Assembly: GCA_037176845.1 (NCBI GenBank)
Contig: JAYKXP010000007.1
Coordinates: forward strand, 806,001-870,000
Source: Paramarasmius palmivorus
Lineage: Eukaryota > Basidiomycota > Agaricomycetes > Agaricales > Marasmiaceae
Length of the DNA stretch: 64,000 nucleotides
Reading direction: 5' to 3'
Within the stretch, counting starts at the first letter, position 1. Every line of letters begins with the position of its first letter. Under the pieces are notes generated by a model, which worked only from the letters and a program-made list of their open reading frames with translations, had not been told where the DNA came from and ran no database searches. The translations under genes were made by a program, and so were the position numbers. Of this stretch, positions 12,384 to 24,244 are shown piece after piece.

Positions 12384-15300
12384 ATGTTCCCCTGGTCGCG
12401 TCCCCCAGTCTCGAAATGGTCAGAAGAACCAACGACCTCGACGCCCACGGTCGATGTGAACCTAGAACGTGACAAGAATACGATATCGAGCATTTCCCGT
12501 ACACCCGAGTCCTTCACCCCCACCAAGTCTGTCGACTTGCCAGCTCCAGCAACACAGACCCAAAGAAGGAAAGGTTTTCTACGTCGAAAGAGATCTCCCA
12601 ACACTCCTTATGACCAAGACCATTCAAACCAATCAAAGTGGAGCGAGTCTGCACGGAATTTTTTTGCGAAATTCAGTAGCCCACGGGAGGCGCCAGCGAA
12701 ACCTATTCTAGGCCATCCCGATGGTTACGAGATGCGCCAAAAAGACGAAGAGGAGAATGTCGAGCTACCGGATGAGATAGACGAGATAGTGGTGGATAGA
12801 CTTTGGTCGCAGCCGACTTCTCGTCAGTCTTCGGAAAACGGCGACGTCGACGACGACGATTCTAGCACATGTTCAAGCATCCACACCACGAATGACGGTT
12901 CCAGTTTCAATTCACAAGGTGCTCGTATTCTCGAGTCACCATACAATCCATACAACTTCGTTAGGTGGACATTTTGGCCAAAGTTGTATCATTTCTTTAG
13001 TCCTCGATTCGAGGACCGGGATATGGAAGCAGACTACCGACGAGAGGACTGGCAGCAGTCCAAACGGCTTGCGCTGGTAGCTTCGGTATTTTTCCTTGTC
13101 AACTGGATCCTGGGAATGTCCACAATTGCAACCCCCGTTGTCCTCGCAGACCAGGTGTGTCCAAGTCTCATCCGAATAACGTCTGGGTGCTAACTCCGGG
13201 TAAAACAGATATACTACTATGGTGTAAGTCTTGCGACTAACATAAGGCTGCAATAAATCTCACAGTCGCCGCTAGATCGCTCCTGTTCTATCCCTTCCAC
13301 TCATTTTCATGTGTGCCTACAATTGGCCACGAGACCATCCAGTGTTCTACCAATGTTTTGTCTGTTGTTCGGCATGGGCCTGGTGCGTTTCTAGTGAATA
13401 TTCCCAGAATTCAGGAACGGCTCACACTTATTCGGATTAGGTCGCTATACCAAGTCATTTTTGCTTACCTGTGCGGTTACAGCAGTAACACTATTATTTG
13501 GACCTGTGGGACCAAGGACTTTTTACAAACTTTCTAGTGTGTCACGCCTTCTCACAGACACCTATCTCGTCTGATTCATGGCTCCTCTCTCGACAGCTAT
13601 ACCACTGCTCTTCAGACTATTGCACTTTTCGGTACCAACCTTAAGAGACTCCCAACCACCCTCGGAGCCATCGTCTTCTTGGTTTTGTACGTGCAACACT
13701 TCGAGTCAACATTTACCACAAGCTTACTTCGTTCGTAGATCTGCTGTCCTCATTATACCTTCCCGAGGATCTTGGTATCGATGTGCGTCCGCTATCCTCT
13801 CTCTTCTCTAACTCTAACAACTCCAACTTCTATATTCAGACATGTTAAACTTTATCGTCTTTCAAGCCTTCCTATTGTACATGCATTATAAACGAGAAAT
13901 GGTGAGCTTGATGATTTGCCGTTCTATGATTATGTGCCAATGCTCTATTGTTTCAGCTTGCTCGTCGGTTCTTCCGACTTCAGATCGAGTTCAAATTACA
14001 ATTGCAGAGGACACAAAAGGCTCAAGCTAATGAACGTCGAGCTGCGGATTCCAAGTACCGTCTGACGTCGTGAGTTTTACTCCACTCACATGATTGTTTT
14101 TATCTGACTTCAAGGTGTCGCTAGTTATGTTTTCCATGATGAGTACTATGTTGCTGCCCTTCTTCAATATGTTCTGATGCTACGCCCTCTGTACAGGTTA
14201 GAGTGCCGCTCAACACGGCGTGTAAGTGGCTCTTGACTAGCATGTACTGGACCGTGACATGACAAAACTAATTGGGTACTCAGTACTCGCTGTTCAGAAC
14301 ATGTCGGCGTCCGGCACCATTGCCAAAAGTCAGGAAATCGAGTTCAACGCCTTGGAAGGCAGCTTGAGCATGATGTCGAAAGGTCCGTGCGATTACTCCG
14401 CATACAATAATACTGCCCTGAAACCGTTACAGTTCTGAATGATATGCTGGACTTGTAAGTCTTGCCATTATGTCTCCTTGTACGAGCTGTCCTCACAGGG
14501 ACCTTAGTAATCGAATGGACAGCGGGAATTTTGAATCATTATCCAGGGTAAGTTCCAACTATAGAGGTGAAGGCCGTTGCCTCTAGCTAACATCAAATAC
14601 GACAGCCTTATGCATTCCATCAAGTCATGCGCTCCTTATTTTTGCCCCTCAAACTTGCAACGAATCACCGAAAATTAGAGTTGGTCACCGAACTCGACCC
14701 TAACATCGACGAGGTACTCAACATCTACTTACAAACTTCCGAACTTTTATCTGAAACGGTTCATCAGGTTGCAAGACGGGCGGCTCATGCTTACATGGGA
14801 GAGGACCCTGCATCCATCGAGAGGCACCTGAAAGAAAATCCAAGTGGTGAAGACAACTGGGGTATCGTCGTCGGTGATGAACTTAGACTGCGACAAGTGG
14901 TGACGAACCTTGCCAGGTAAGAAGTCATCGAGACGAGCGAAAATACAGCTAATCAGCTACTCAAAGTAACGCATGTAAGTTTACCCCGGCCGGCGGAAAA
15001 GTTAGTATCACCACTCGATTGGTGTTCCCTGACGACAAGACGCTCAGCGGCGAGACTGCAGTCGAACCTGACGAAAACGAGTCTCCGTACAATAATGAAT
15101 TGGAAGTCGTGGATAACTATAGCGATACCGGCCGTCCAGATGCGAAACAAGATAATATTGACCGTATCATTGTTCGTATCGAGGTTTCAGATACTGGGTC
15201 TGGTATTCCGCCGCATGAAATGATGCAGTCCAAATTATTCTGTACGTTTCGTTTGGTGTTATTATTTGTCTGCCCTGGTTGAACCACATCCTTACAGCTG

Positions 15301-16768
15301 CCTTCAATCAAACGGAGCAAGGTCGGCGTCAAGGTGCGTCGAACTAACTTTCTCATTCCGATATCGTATTTACCCTTTCTAGGGGGCAAGGGAACCGGCT
15401 TAGGTCTAGCCTTGGTCCGTTTAATTGTCAAGTTGAGTGGCGGACGTTTAGGTGTCCGTTCCAAAGTCAACGAGGGATCGACCTTCTGGGTCGAGCTCCC
15501 GCTAGGTGTCGGTGCCAAAGCATTCATATCACCCGATGATCTTGCCATTCCCGATCAACCGCTCGCATCTCCAAAAGACAATACATTTACCGAGTTGTTC
15601 AAGGTGGCCAGCAGAGGAACAGGCACGGGTGTATCTGCGTTATCCGCCAGTGTTGGTGCGGAAGAAGCCGATCCTGAGCAGATACGTAGAATGCAAGCTC
15701 ATTCTAGTTCTGTGGTCTACGGCTTAGTGGTCGAAGGTATGTATATCAATTTCATCGCATGGGCATGGCACTGACAACATCTTCCATCAGAAGGCAGATA
15801 TGAAAGCTATTTTTCGGTACCAACTCGTACAATTGGAGACCCTTCGACGGGAACAGATTATCCAATACCACCAACCACACCCCCTGATACTGACCCCAGA
15901 TCACTGCGGAAAAGCAGACCCCAGGATATTGAACTTCCTGGCAGCTTGGCGGATGATCGCGCATTAACCCCGGTGACCGCCATAACATGTCCTCCGCTCG
16001 ATCAACGACACTCTCCGTGTGCCCTTTTTGAGCCGGGTCTTCAAGTGCTGGTGGTGGATGACGATGCTCTCACGCGGAAATTGATGAAACGTTTACTAGA
16101 GCGGCTGGGCTGTGTCGTGACTACTGCAGAAAACGGCGATGTCGCTCTCAAGATATTACTGGGCGAAGAACAGAATGTTGAAGGAGGTGGTATCGCAAGC
16201 GGCCCAGGCGACGTGTCACGGGTTGACAAGTTCTCGTGTATTTTCCTCGGTGAGTACTGAGATGATTTGAATCTTTTTTTGATGTGATATGCTGATCTCG
16301 ACTTTAGATAACCAAATGCCTTTGATTTCGTAGGTCTAGGAACTGATGTCGGGACGAGATCTCTTACCGTTTAATTCAGTGGGCTTATAGCGGTCGAACG
16401 TCTGCGGGAAGCAAGAGGAAGAAGAGATTTTGTCGTCGGCGTTACAGGTGGGTACTTTTCATGGAATGACCTTTACTCTTATCGACGAATTCATATCCTT
16501 GTCAGGAAATGCTTTGATTAATGATCAAAAGGTAAAGTAATAGCTGGCTGGTTCCCATAGCGTTTTTCTGACTTTTATGCTTCATAAATCAGGAATTCCT
16601 GGAGGCAGGCGCGGACTAGTGAGCTCCTTATATTGCTGGTGTGGAACATGCTAACCCTTGTCTCCTTTCAGCGTCCTTACGAAGCCTGTTCTTGAGCGTA
16701 GCTTGAAGAGCATGCTGCATCTAGCGGATGAGCGGCGGAAAGCATTTATCAGGACAGAAGTTTCATGA
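12384..16768 (+). CDS. Membrane-anchored hybrid histidine kinase (HisKA-HATPase-receiver)
   Basis: Multi-step phosphorelay sensor kinase. The first in-frame ATG is 12384, followed by a polar basic N-terminus. Hydrophobic segments start at [17 protein letters not shown] and continue over several exons to about 13900 (several membrane helices, no obvious sensory domain). The dimerisation/phosphoacceptor region reads SYVFH at about 14130, then [29 protein letters not shown] and LNDMLDFNRMDS. The ATPase domain shows [17 protein letters not shown] (N box), SDTGSGIPP (G1) and [12 protein letters not shown] (G2). A receiver domain starts at [14 protein letters not shown], with CIFLDNQMP as the phosphoacceptor and ADYVLTKPV as the conserved Lys. 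The last codon before TGA gives ...IRTEVS. The exon junction inside the H box is irregular (see findings). Confidence 0.85.
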
Positions 16769-18369
16769 TTTCACGAGGGATTCTCAGAACTATCTATCAT
16801 CGATATATTCGTTCATCTGGGTACATTTTTGAGGACTTTGGTGTGTATATGGGTCATTTGTAGCATTAGCCATTGGTCAGTCGTATCCTACTTATTCCGT
16901 TAGTCATTTTACAGCGTTGATGCATTGATGCGAATGGCTGAGCGACGCTGAAGCCTGATAGGATGAGTTTGTGATTTCTCACCATTGACATTGACAAGTC
17001 GCCAGGCTGAACTTAAGAACGTCCCGCTCTGGATACGGAACCAAGAATACGTGGCCACTGGCGATTGAATCGCGATCTGACATCGGTAGTAGGGCATCTT
17101 ATTCGTCCTGAAAAGGTTCAAACTGTATTTTTGTAAATAGAAAACGTTGAACAACGCTAAACGACCCACATTCCTCCAGGCAGCACTTCCCTGACACTGA
17201 GCTTCCCGGTTCCTGGGAAGCAGGCACCAAGGTTTGGTTGGAGGAAATCGACATCCGGCGACATCCTTTAACCCAACAGAATGGGGTTCCTTCGATTCGC
17301 GTGGTCGATGCTAATCTAGTTATAGCTAAATCTTCTATGGGTCTGCGCTATGCATAGTTGTGGGTCAGTCAAAGGCCAGCTCTTGACAGCAGCTCCTCTT
17401 CCGAGTCGCTTCGCTGTTGAGTGACGTCCTGAAGTTGTGGTAGAATTATATTTAGTAGAACTTTGTCGAGCGGATGGAACATGGTGGGTCCATGCGCTAA
17501 TGCTATACCAAGGCTTAGGTCGACTATATGGAAATATATTCCTACTTCTACTATTAGTTTCCTCGAGAACTAGCGCGGGCGAATGCCCAACGGAGTTGGG
17601 AGAAGTTGACTGCGTCATCCATAACTTTCCCACGATTGCTCTCTTTCTCTTGCACTCGTCGGAGGCCTTTCCGTGAAATCTCATCTCATTCTCCTCATCG
17701 GATATATTCTTGCTGCACGATTTTACAGCGTAAGTATATGCATGCCAGAATAATGCACGCCCACTCTGCTCCGTTTCTCATCCGGACTAATAAAATTGCG
17801 TCAGCAAAACAACGTTAATAGAAGCCAACGCCCGCTCCATGCCCTCCAAGAGTGTCATATGCCAATGCTTGAGAAGCGTGGTCCCCACAAGAAGCATGTT
17901 GTATACCGCACATACATTACGGTGAATCGACCGGCAATCTAGCGGGGCTTAAGAAAAGAACTAGTTGCGGCGCAGTGTCCTGCATGTCCCGGTCAAGATG
18001 GCGGGACTATGGGTAAAAATTGACTCCGTTAAATCTCGATTCGCCGAGTTTTTTTCTGGACCTTGTGGAATTCTTGGAGGAAATCATTTTCGGACAGCTC
18101 CCAACCTCAGGCATTTCGCATGCATCTCGGCCGCGCTAGAATATCACCTTCCTTTTTTGGCAGATATACTCGAACACTCACGCCATGTCCAGACTTCACA
18201 AATGGCAATACACTTTCAAGATGTCGTCGACTCTCGGAATCAGTAGGTCCGCTTAGGTCCGAGTTCGTGGTGCGTCCGCTATATAACGCTAACCAAGTTC
18301 AGCTCCGTCCATTACACTCCCCCGTTTACACACTGGTACTTCGCTGTCCACTTCCACATTGACCTTTCA
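16769..18369. other. 1.6-kb region without a supported gene
   Basis: Between the histidine kinase stop and the second RING gene. Reading frames on both strands are short, unspliced and lack family motifs. The last few hundred bases should hold the promoter of the gene starting at 18370. Confidence 0.4.
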
Positions 18370-19306
18370 ATGCCATTGTGCAGTATTTGTCTCGATGAGC
18401 TAAAAGCTCCAGTCTCCATATCTTGTGGTACGCCTAACTCTTTTCGTGTTTGCTCTATTCACACTTATAATTCGTTCCTCCGAACAGGACATGTTTTTTG
18501 CAATGAATGTTTGTTTGGTGCCGTGACAACGAAGAAGTCATACACCAATTTACACTCCTGTCCGACTTGTCGCGCTCCGTTCTCCATCGGTGGGTCACAG
18601 TCGCGTGATACTTGGAGGCGCGTTCGCTAACTTGATCCCCAGTCAATATCGACCCCGCATTGATCCCTGCTCACCTTCGGCCTTACATTGTGCCAAGTGT
18701 ACGGAAACTTTATCTGGAAGAATCTCCAGAAGGCTCCTCTTCTCCGTCCACATCCTCCTTCACACTGTCGGACTATCAAAGGCTGACAGCAGAAAACAAT
18801 ATCTTGAAGACCAACTGTTGCATATGGAGGAGACGAGCTGAAACACACGCCGCTGCCACTTTTGGCCTTCTCAACGTTACGCGTATGGCCAAACAGCGGG
18901 TCGTACAGCTTGAACATGAAAAAGAGGAGCTTGAGCGGAGTTGTTCTGTCTTAAAACGGAAGTTGGAGGCAGAGGAGTACGTTGTGTTTCGGGTTTCTAA
19001 TTGAGCTTACTGCTGACCATCTTACTCGACAGAGCCCTGTTGAATTCGCAGCTCGGGTCCCTACACAAGCTCTCTGAGTCAACATCGCCATCCCATCCAT
19101 CGGCCTCCGCGTATCTGTTCGCATCAGAACTGCCATGCCCTCAGCAATGGCTCGACATATCAACATCGGCAACTACACCGATTGAGAACCATGATCATCA
19201 CGAAGTCTTGTCGCCCGCTCCCAAGCGGCAACGCAAGGCAAAGGCTGTACCTTCCGCACCTCTTCGGCGGTCTCGGAGAAGACGTTCTTCCTATACACGA
19301 TCGTGA
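18370..19306 (+). CDS. RING-finger protein with coiled coil and basic C-terminus (putative E3 ligase)
   Basis: Four exons. Exon 1 starts MPLCSICLDELKAPVSISC and joins, across a short intron, to GHVFCNECLF and CPTCRAPFSI. This forms a RING-HC domain (C-x2-C, C-x-H-x2-C-x2-C, C-x2-C) at the very N-terminus. After the second intron comes VNIDPALIPAHLRPYI, a Ser-rich linker and a heptad-like coiled coil (QRVVQLEHEKEELERS). The last exon is Ser/Pro-rich and ends in a strongly basic stretch (KRQRKAKA, RRSRRRRSS), probably a nuclear localisation signal. It shares its RING/coiled-coil/basic-tail layout with the gene at 10500-11887, but the sequences are not close. Its target is unknown. Confidence 0.85.
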
Positions 19307-21118
19307 TATTATATTAGCTCCCGACGCGGCTTTCTATGGTTTACGACGCGTTATGTTATTTGGACGATATACCAGGATATACCCCCGTTTTCTTGTATTC
19401 AACACAGGCATCATTTGTACAACAATCAGAATTCCATCACTCAATGTTACGATCATCATGATTCATGATTCTTCAGCGTATCTTCGCCGCTGTGGATTCT
19501 TTCGATGAAAACGTCTTTGCAGTTTAGTTTTCTGAAGCGGCATAATTGAGGAACGGGTGATTGACGGGGCTCACGCACGACAGCGCTGTATCGATCCGTA
19601 ACCCCAATTGCACTACAGCCTGAGTTAACTATGGCACCCTGGCCCAACGGATTAAGTGGGTCCCAGGAATCAATGATAGAGAAAATCAGCACACGAGGAC
19701 AAAAGGTGGAGAAGTAACGGGGTGTGCCAAGGTGTGTTTGGAATAACGATGCTTACAGCACTTTGCGTACTAACGTTCGATCGCATCAGAGCTTGGTGGG
19801 TTAGTGAGTAGTTGTGGCTTGTGGACCGTGGCAAATGTTACAGTTTCTATAAAAAGTTCTAAAACCTCCGCGATGGCACGAGGACAGCTATCATGTTAAT
19901 TGCTTGTTACACTGCAGCAGATAAGGAGGTGCAGTTCAACGCATCGTTCACGGCCGAACTGAAGTAGAAGGTCAAAAAACACGATTAACAGCTTCTATTG
20001 TCTAGCAAAGGAAGCTTTGTACGCAGCACGGAGCTTCAAAGGCTTCCCGCCCCTCTGCAGCTTTTGTATGTAGATAACCGCCGCTGTCGGGAGACTCCCA
20101 GGTTCCAGGCCACCGACTTGCTCAATTGTTCAGAAGCCACTGGGTTGAGCACGCGATAGAACCTGCAGTGGAAGTGGGTCATGGACTCGACGCTGGCAAT
20201 ACGAAGTCGTTACGGTCATATGTGGATTCTTCAGACGCGACAGTCAATGCCGTGTGAGGGCTCCATGTCTTGGCGCGTTCAGTGATTTCGCAGAAAAAAA
20301 TGAAGATTCGGGGGATTCAATTCAGCGAGTAGGATCATGAAGGGCCCCGGTGGCGCACTGGTCCGGAACATGTCTTTCATCCCGCGCTAGAGATCTCGCT
20401 GTCGAACGACCTGATGATCAACCAAGTGACATGAATTTTACAGTGAGGCTGCGCTAAAGTCGGCCCGGGTCTTCATAGCGCCACAACTTGAGCCATAGAT
20501 AGTGTTCCATGGCCGAACGCTACCTTAATGGCAACCAGCTACAAACAGGGGAGCGAGCAACTTCTCATGTGCTAGATGTCTTTGCATTGAGGCCTCAGGA
20601 ATGGAAAAGATGTCGGCCGCTCACACGCGTTAACCCCCATTCGGTGCTGACCGAAACCACCGAAATGGCAGGGTCCATGTTCGTTGAAAGTAGACAGCAT
20701 GTACTAAAGCCCTGACCACTAAGAAGCCCTTGTTGGCACTCGGCCAGGGTTTGAGACTCGAAGGGGAATGTTGCCGTTCAGATAGAGTTCGACCGATAAT
20801 TCCTAGTCGAGCATTTCCGCATATCTATGAATTCTTTTGGCTAGTCCCACAGATTCCGGAATTGACCCTTAGTCCAAGCTCGCCTTCGTGAAAAAGTTTG
20901 CAAATAAACGACATCGATGATGTGTGGCTGAAACCGACCCTATAGGACTGATCATGAGAACCTAAGACCTTCAAGTGCTAATGTGCCGCCACACAACAAA
21001 GTTCAATCCGGGTTCAAAAATTGTTAGATAATGTCTAAGCCGTATAGACGAAGTAAATGTTCCTGACAAGTGAAAGTTCATGTCAACCTGTCGCACCACA
21101 GCAAACTACTAGTATTAC
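19307..21118. other. 1.8-kb region without a supported gene
   Basis: Between the RING gene and the 3' end of the MFS permease. Only short reading frames occur on both strands, with no recognisable domains or exon chains. It is unclear whether it holds a non-coding transcript or decayed sequence. Confidence 0.4.
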
Positions 21119-23472
21119 TCACTGTCTATCCGTAAGATCTTGAAATGCGTGGCGTTCTCTCTCTTTTTGCACATCCAAGTCACTCCAGCCTTTCCTCGCC
21201 TTCAGCTCCTCGATCTGTGCCTGCTTTTTCTTGTTTAAATGGAGGTTAATCCAGCGCAGAATGAAGCAAACGAAGAGCTGGACAGTGAGGAGAGTCATGA
21301 TAGCGATCTTCCCCGGGATATAGGCAGGCGCGTCCTTGGGCAGGAAGATCTCTGTTCCTACAATGTTCCCGATACTGAAGGAAACCAGGGTCATGGCATT
21401 TATAGTACTCTTCTTGGTATGCCCTCCTGTATTGCTAGCGTTGTAGGCATAGACTGTCGACAGTGCACTGCCGAACGTGCCGATGAGATAAATTGCTGAT
21501 AGATGCCCAGGCGCAGTTAGGGATACCCAAGCTCCACATTGAGAGATAGGGCGACCAACCAAATAGTAATGCACCCTTATTGCCGCTGTCATTCAGTCCA
21601 ATCAACATCGCTGGGTGAAATGGTGAGATGCTGAAATTTCAGAAGATAGTCCCGCAACGCACCAGACCCCACTATTGTAGGAATTAATGCGAAAACTATT
21701 GGAACCATTCGTTCCGCCTTTTAGTTAGCAGAAAATTGTCAGAACTTTTGCGCAAGTTCTGGTGCTCACTTACCTTTCGATCAGAGTACCAACCACAAAG
21801 GAGAACCGTAATTGCCGCGACTGCTCCACCTGGCGTCGACAGAATTAGCGTCTGCTTAGTCCTTGAGATATGTCAGTACAGGCCATTTTTGAATGACGCA
21901 AGGGCTCACGTATATCCGAAGCTTTTGATAATGAGATTGCTGACTGCGTTGAATTTACTTTTTCTCAGTTATCCGAGCGCGCCCGAAATGGAGTTCACAT
22001 ACAATTACTTATCCCACCGTTAGGGATGCTGGCTATAATAGTGTGTCAGAATCGGCCGCGCTCCAGAGCAAAGACTGCTTGACATGATACGCACTGAGTA
22101 AAGTCGTTAACACAACCAGCCATGTCCGAATGTCCGTGAGGGCCTCGATTACTTGTTCTTTCTTGAGCGTTCTGTTTGCCACTCCGACCTGGTCATCTCT
22201 TACTCGTTCCAATGCCGCGATTCGTTCTTCAGGAGTGAGGAAATGCGCATGAACGGGCGAGTCCGGCATCCAGATTAGCACACAGACTCCCACAAGAACA
22301 GCGAGGCCTCCGAGTAATATGTAGATGATTTTCCAAGTCGCTATCATTTCGCCGCTGTAGAAGGATATTCCCTGTCGTAGAATTCCTCGGACCATGCTCA
22401 GCATACACTCATAGAGATGACGTACGTATGCGACAAAACCTCCAAATATCTGAGTCAATCCATTCTGGCAAAGATGTGTCAAGAAGAAACAACGGGAAGG
22501 CAATGTCATGCTATACCATAACATAGAACCACGATATGCGCTTAGCCTATAATTGTTGTGAAGCGTGGGTGTGAGCGAAGACCGAACAACCCGATAGACT
22601 ACCGTCATATACTCGCCTGCTCGTTCTTCTTGTAGAACATCGAGATGATAAGAATGAGGATAGGAGCGACACAGCTCTCGCACATCCCAAGCAAGAATCG
22701 AAGAGCAAAGAAGGCACCGAAGGATTCCGCTGTAGCATGGAGGGCTAAGACAATGCCCCATATAACGATGTTGACACCTAGCGGGTAAATTTTAGTATGA
22801 ACCAGTGCATAGATGAGAGTATGCCAGAATGTGAACACACCAAGGTATTTGGCTACTCTTGTTTTTTGAGATAGATAGACGGTTGGGAACTCGAAACATA
22901 GGAATCCTGGTATAATGTGAATAGCAAATAAGAAACAAAAGCAGGGAAAACCACAGACCGAGATAGAATGCCATAGAGACCAAGTTGTAGTTCTAAGAGG
23001 GAAGAATGTTGAGTTTGTTCGGAAAGCGCGTCGAGAAAATACTTGCTTGGCCAGTGATAGGCAGCCCCATAATACTGTAAATACACCGAACTGAATGTGA
23101 TTCGCAGACCGAGGATAATATACTTACCTTGCATAATTCAGCGAAGTTTTGTCCCTTGAGCGTTTATTGATCAGTAGGGTGGTTACGGTTTCAGACGCCT
23201 TTAACTCACAAGAATTGAGTAAAATAAACAGAAGCACATAGGGGTGGGATTAGTAGATCCTAATGAAGGGATTTCAGGAGGCAAAAACACCGGATGGTCA
23301 ACGAAGCACTCACCAATTTCCTCCGGAGCCTTCGATTGTACTCTTCGCTGAATTCCGTAGTCCGTTCTACTCCTACAAGCTGAAGCGCCTCATCCCCTTT
23401 ACTGATACTGATCTCTGAGGCGCTTGATCGCTCAAGTTTCTCGTCTGACGGGGTAGAAGCCATGATACTCAT
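21119..23472 (-). CDS. MFS permease, allantoate/anion:cation symporter type
   Basis: Complete paralogue of the partial gene at the left edge. Start codon 23472 (MSIMAST; in-frame ATG 23463 also possible). Exons give a polar N-terminus ending YNRRLRRKL, then DLLIPPLCASVLFTQFL, DKTSLNYAS, IMGLPITGQ, YNLVSMAFYLG, NIVIWGIVLALHA, FGAFFALRFLLGM, NGLTQIFGGFVAY, IYILLGGLAVLVG, the central loop MPDSPVHAHFLTPEER, and the C-terminal half with SIGNIVGTEIFLPKDAPAY. The protein ends in a charged tail, ...QDLTDRQ. These are landmarks of Dal5-like transporters with 12 membrane helices; the substrate is unknown. All junctions examined keep frame over short GT-AG introns. The gene diverges from another MFS gene starting at 24245. 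Confidence 0.87.
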
Positions 23473-24244
23473 GCAGATATTCCAGTAGAGGCTTGAGTTG
23501 AGAAGGCTCCAGTTCCATGAGTTCTCCGACCCTCTTTAAGTACCTGGTGAAGTTATATATAAACGAGGGGCGACCAGGATAAGGCAAGCATCACAGGACC
23601 CGATAAGCTGAGATACTCAAAGCCGCCATTGTCATTTGAAGAAAAATGATCCCATGCACTCCAAAGTTGCGCGCGCGCATTGTCGTTCGATAGATGTGAG
23701 CAAATACGGCCGTTATCAGGAGAGGGACAGTTGTATACATTGTGCTGCAGTCGACATTTTCAGGGATCCCTGAAGGTAGACCAGTGCAAGTGAGAACATG
23801 GTTGGGAAGAGAACTCGGACTCGAGGAGCGTCAAAAGCCGGTCCGTTTGTTGACTTTAGACCATGTGCCAAAGGCGGAAATTGCCGAAGGATCATCGACG
23901 TGAAAATTCTTCCGCTTTCGTGCAGATCTCCCCTTTGCGACCACGTCGGCTGGAATTTTTCACTCAAGGGCTCAGCTTTTGGTTGCATTGAGGACTCGTT
24001 TTTGGCTGAGGATTGACATGGTTGGTACCGGTGCGTCGATTCTTTTCGTTTATCTTACACATCAATACTGAATTGCTGGCTGAAGTTCGTAGAAATTGAG
24101 TCCTATACCCTGGCACTGTTCCCATACTTCGTTCTCAATACATACAATATGTCATGTGCAATATGCGGGAAAGAAACAATATAATGCTCTCAGGTCTCTT
24201 CCCATGACTCTCGCTCCAGGTCCATACGCTTCAGCTCTACAACC
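23473..24244. promoter_or_regulatory. Shared upstream region of two divergent MFS transporter genes
   Basis: 772 bp between divergent starts at 23472 (minus) and 24245 (plus). The minus-strand gene has an AT-rich ttatatataaa stretch near 23554-23563, about 80-90 nt upstream of its ATG, a possible TATA box. I see no exon in this interval. Confidence 0.45.

Noticed and set aside
17316..17684. Minus-strand open frame of about 120 codons as a gene
   Set aside because: No family motif, no splice partners and composition like the surrounding intergenic DNA.
20340..20420. GC-rich stretch that looked like a tRNA arm
   Set aside because: No GTTCRANYC T-loop, no consistent cloverleaf stems and no polymerase III terminator.
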